DNA of 64,000 nucleotides from Paralithodes platypus (Eukaryota; Arthropoda; Malacostraca; Decapoda; Lithodidae). The notes under the pieces are model-generated. The model was not told where the DNA came from. It searched no databases and was given only the letters and a program-made list of their open reading frames with translations. The position numbers were made by a program, and so were the translations under genes. Of this stretch, positions 61,660-64,000 are shown piece by piece. The DNA lies in NCBI GenBank assembly GCA_032716605.1, contig CM064509.1, positions 50,980,022 through 51,044,021 of the forward strand, read 5' to 3'. How positions within the stretch are numbered: the stretch's first letter is position 1; each line of letters begins with the position of its first letter.

Positions 61660-63117
61660 TCAGCCTCGTATTCTCGCTTTTGGAGAAAGGACGTCCAATC
61701 TGCCAAACACCCACCTGTAGTAGGCGTTTATTTGGGCAACGATGTACGTCATTACCTCCATGTCGAAAAAAGCGAGGAAGAAGTCGCTTTCGTTCGCTTG
61801 ATCGTCACAGGGCCAGTCGTCAGTTGTTCCTGACGTCCCAGGATTGAACTGGGGCACGTCAGGTACAAAATTGACCCCGTCAGACCAATCGAACGAAGGC
61901 AGCTCAGGGATCGGAATGTCGTCTGCGTCTGCTTCATCGTCTGAAATATCGCTTCCATGGTCGTGATACAGCACTTCATCATCACCCTCCTCTTCACTTG
62001 ACAGACGATGCCCTTCCTCATTTTCGTCACTGACGTCGGACTCACTCCCACTGTCCACTCCCAAATCCCCCCTCCCTTGGTCCCGTGCTAGGGCTTCGTC
62101 GTCGAAACCCGGGCTGCCAATGTCCTGCGAATCACCATCAAACAGCAGGGCGGCATACTTTGATGGTGTCAGAGTTTTCCGGGTCACTTTTGCACGTGCG
62201 GGAGTCTTATGGACAGGGACAGCAGAGGCGGTGGCAGGGGCGGCGGCAGGGGCAGCAGTGGTGCGTGGCCTTGATGGCAAGATGATGGTGGTGCCTGTCG
62301 CCCTTCTCTCTGTTCCTTGGGCAGGGGCGGCATGGGCGGCAGGGGCAACAGGGGCAGCAGGGCCGGCAGGGACACCAGGGCCAGCAGGGCCAGCAGTCGC
62401 TTTCCCTCTCCCTTTCCCCTTCCCCTTCCCTGTTCCTTGGGCAGGGGCGGCAGGGGCGGCAGGGGCAGCAGGGGCGGCAGGGGCAGCCGGGCCAGGGGCG
62501 GCTGGTGGTGGTGGTGGTGGTGGTAGGGGCACTGTGGCTGGCGTACGGGTTCTCTTCCCTACGCCCGTGCCTTTAATTTTTCCTGCCCCCACAGGTTCTG
62601 CAGCCCTAGGGCGGCCTCCTGCGTCGCTGGTACCGGTGGCAGGGGTGGAAGGGGCAGCAGGGGCGGCAGGGGCAGCCGGGCCAGGGGCGGCTGGTTGTGG
62701 TGGTGGTGGTAGGGGCACTGTGGCTGGAGTACGGGTTCTCTTCCCTACGCCCGTGCCTTTAATTTGTCCTGCCCCCGCAGGTTCTGCAGCCCTAGGGCGG
62801 CTTCCTGTGTCGCTGGTACCGGTGGCAAGGGTGGCAGGGGTGGCAGTGGTGGCAGTGGTAGTGGTAGTGGTTGTTGTAGTGGCCTGGGTCGTGGTGGCAG
62901 TGTCCCGAAACACCAATGACCTCTGTACCTTTCTTGTGCTTGCACATGTTTTTCGTGCTTTGGGTGCAGGTGTTTCGTCCTCCGAGCTGTAGGGCGTATC
63001 GTACTGGTAGCTAGGGTCTTTAGCAGCCACCCTCTGCCTTCCACGGCGGCTAACACCACCAGAAGGAGGGCTGGTTGTGTCATCAGGGAGCGAGCGTGAG
63101 GGACGTGTGGGCTCCAT
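61660..63117 (-). CDS. piggyBac transposase N-terminal part, with low-complexity repeats
   Basis: In frame with the catalytic part. ATG at 63115-63117 (MEPTRPSRSLPDDTTSPPSG) is a plausible start. After a basic region (RRGRQRVAAKDPSYQYDTPY) come T-, A- and P-rich tracts with two copies of a unit containing GKRTRTPATVPLPPPP and PAAPGPAAPAAPAAP. Next is an acidic region (SESDVSDENEEGHRLSSEEE) and the DDE-family entry SFDWSDGVNFVPDVPQFNPG to LDVLSPKARIRG, where the TGA follows. Acidic N-termini are usual in piggyBac proteins. The Pro/Ala repeats are not. Confidence 0.85.
   Translation of the reverse strand: MEPTRPSRSLPDDTTSPPSGGVSRRGRQRVAAKDPSYQYDTPYSSEDETPAPKARKTCASTRKVQRSLVFRDTATTTQATTTTTTTTTATTATPATLATGTSDTGSRPRAAEPAGAGQIKGTGVGKRTRTPATVPLPPPPQPAAPGPAAPAAPAAPSTPATGTSDAGGRPRAAEPVGAGKIKGTGVGKRTRTPATVPLPPPPPPPAAPGPAAPAAPAAPAAPAAPAQGTGKGKGKGRGKATAGPAGPGVPAGPAAPVAPAAHAAPAQGTERRATGTTIILPSRPRTTAAPAAAPATASAVPVHKTPARAKVTRKTLTPSKYAALLFDGDSQDIGSPGFDDEALARDQGRGDLGVDSGSESDVSDENEEGHRLSSEEEGDDEVLYHDHGSDISDDEADADDIPIPELPSFDWSDGVNFVPDVPQFNPGTSGTTDDWPCDDQANESDFFLAFFDMEVMTYIVAQINAYYRWVFGRLDVLSPKARIRG
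62400..62870 (-). repeat. Duplicated Pro/Ala-coding unit within the transposase gene
   Basis: The two copies, about 62455-62625 and 62655-62815, share CTGTGGCTGG(C/A)GTACGGGTTC, CTACGCCCGTGCCTTTAATT and GTTCTGCAGCCCTAGGGCGG. Each is followed by GGCAGGGGC triplet-like runs. The length difference keeps the frame. Confidence 0.82.
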
Positions 63118-63269
63118 GACTAGTGCGTGGTTACTGGCGCGGTGGTGCTTGCACGAGTGCGGGGCGAGCGTTTGGCGGGGTGGTGTCGAGAGTTGACATG
63201 TAGTATTATACCCACACCAATTTTCAGCCGCCTGGCTATAAACGCGCGGTTTTGGTACGCGTTCAAAAG

Positions 63270-63341
63270 CTATGCTCTTAAGAGTCTCCCCGCAGTCCGC
63301 CGGGGGAACTCTTATGAGTCTCCCCGCAGCTCCCGGGTTAA
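63270..63341 (-). repeat. piggyBac terminal sequence with paired subterminal boxes
   Basis: Reading inward from TTAA 63338-63341, CTGCGGGGAGACTCATAAG and CTGCGGGGAGACTCTTAAG occur 33 bp apart, each next to a TTAAGAG or ATAAGAG palindrome. The same pair is at the left end of M2 MITEs at 36224, 45259 and 45797. These are likely transposase recognition sites. Confidence 0.85.
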
Positions 63342-63794
63342 AGGTCAATGTTATTATGATGTATTGCATAAGTAACAATGTCAGAGAATCTCAAAATAAT
63401 AAAGCATAAGAGTGTTACATGGGAGGCTGCAAAAATTAAGCGAGCTTTATAAAACATTTTGCAAGTCATGTAGGTGCCTCTTGGTGAAATTTGCGAGGGA
63501 GCTGTTGGTTTCTTTTTCTTCTTCCAGCATTTTGTGATCGTCTGTGTTGTTTCCCTGGCTGATTGCTCCCCAGGTTTTTGCCGAATTATGCCTTATTTGT
63601 ATGGTAAACCTGGCTGGATGCTCTGTCTTAATGATTCCTGATTCTTTAGAATCGGCTGTTTCACAGGCATTGTATGCATTTGCACCCAAGCACACATCAT
63701 ATTCAAATGTGCCTGCGAATAGCAACATTATGTTTCATACTCGATGCCTGCATCTGGTCGTAGCATTTTATAAGCTTGCTTATTTTTTTTATTT
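63342..63794. other. No gene recognised
   Basis: AT-rich flank between the piggyBac end and the J1d copy. Two overlapping opposite frames (63447-63728 and 63544-63867) exist, but neither has a motif and the plus-strand one runs into J1 sequence. Confidence 0.45.
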
Positions 63795-64000
63795 TTTCTA
63801 TGTGAATGAGGGAGACAAGAGGCATAACTGCCTGCAGCAAGTGCATCCCCCAGATTTGAAAGAGTGACAGGGCCAAAATCAAGGAACGTTCGAGCTAAAA
63901 TGCCTGGACACACGGAGTTTGAAGCAATTTAAGTCATAGGAAGAGGGAAAGACTGATTCTAGGAGAGAGTTCCAGAGGTCAGCAGTTGAATAGAAGAAAG
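63795..64000 (-). mobile_element. J1 non-LTR 3' end, cut by the window edge (J1d)
   Basis: TGAATGAGGGAGACAAGAGG through GAATAGAAGAAAG matches J1b 27298-27495. This is the 3' UTR and the last codons of RT in minus orientation. A T-rich stretch at 63780-63800 may be the tail. The element continues beyond the window. Confidence 0.88.

Larger units (their letters stand above)
57692..63341 (-). mobile_element. piggyBac transposon with near-intact transposase
   Basis: The right-hand end at 63338-63341 is certain: TTAA, then CCCGGGAGCTGCGGGGAG. The left end is tentative. TTAACCTCTCCGCGGCGCAC at 57692 resembles the right-hand end of M2 MITEs (reversed TTAACCTCTGAAGTGCGCA), but no closer alternative was found. 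The transposase runs 63117 to 60250 on the minus strand with one in-frame TGA. The 2.5 kb between the ORF and 57692 contains tandem repeats and a SINE and may be later filling. Confidence 0.6.

Noticed and set aside
62120..62992. Plus-strand frame of 290 codons rich in G, A and V
   Set aside because: Shadow of the GC-rich repeat region of the piggyBac gene. The minus strand continues into transposase motifs.

Overview
The window reads as intergenic DNA from a large, repeat-rich arthropod genome, most likely a decapod crustacean. That is an inference from the mix of Penelope, BEL/Pao, RTE and Jockey/CR1-type elements, dense TTAA-targeted miniature elements, and long TA and GA microsatellites. 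I see no convincing host gene, rRNA, tRNA gene or CRISPR array. Nearly every recognisable coding stretch belongs to a mobile element, and most of these are broken.

Layout. 1-2480: a duplicated repeat full of TGACCTTGACC motifs, with two TTAA-flanked MITEs and a 50-bp RTE stub. 2550-2873: a CAT/ACT minisatellite. 2874-4940: a 5'-truncated non-LTR element (family J1). 5300-10740: AT-rich DNA with nothing recognisable. 11201-19141: a complete LTR retrotransposon on the minus strand with both LTRs, a primer binding site, and the unusual order gag-PR-INT-RT-RNase H (Gmr1-like Ty3/Gypsy). 19142-27060: two MITEs, unknown repeats and an unassigned decayed coding-like tract. 27298-57395: a nested stack of elements. 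57692-63341: a piggyBac element with a near-intact transposase on the minus strand. 63795-64000: the 3' end of another J1 copy.

The nested stack can be ordered by insertion. A J1 non-LTR copy (57395 down to 28371, minus strand) was split by a TIR element of PIF/Harbinger type (28572-53646, TTA duplications). Into that element went a Penelope-like element (29909-33054, itself carrying two MITEs) and a full BEL/Pao retrotransposon (34185-52941, duplication TATGAT). The BEL element was then hit in its 3' LTR by an RTE element (34575-39702), whose ORF carries three MITEs joined end to end at shared TTAA sites. The same LTR also took a MITE (39719-40340). Two J2 non-LTR insertions hit the BEL gag and pol. 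The larger J2 contains a fragment of a third non-LTR family and a MITE that itself contains a MITE. The deepest chain is six levels: J1, Harbinger-like, BEL, J2, MITE, MITE.

Functional links. The piggyBac element at the right end shares more than 60 bp of terminal sequence with MITE family M2, so its transposase is the obvious candidate source of activity for those MITEs. MITE labels used below are: M1 (ends TTAACCCGCTGAG / TTAACCCACTAGA), M2 (TTAACCCGGGA), M3 and relative M3b (TTAACCCTTAA / TTAACCCCT), M4 (TTAACTCCTT), M5 (TTAACCCATTGGCTGCGG), M6 (TTAAGGGGACCGACC). All boundaries were read by eye. Clade names for non-LTR families are approximate.
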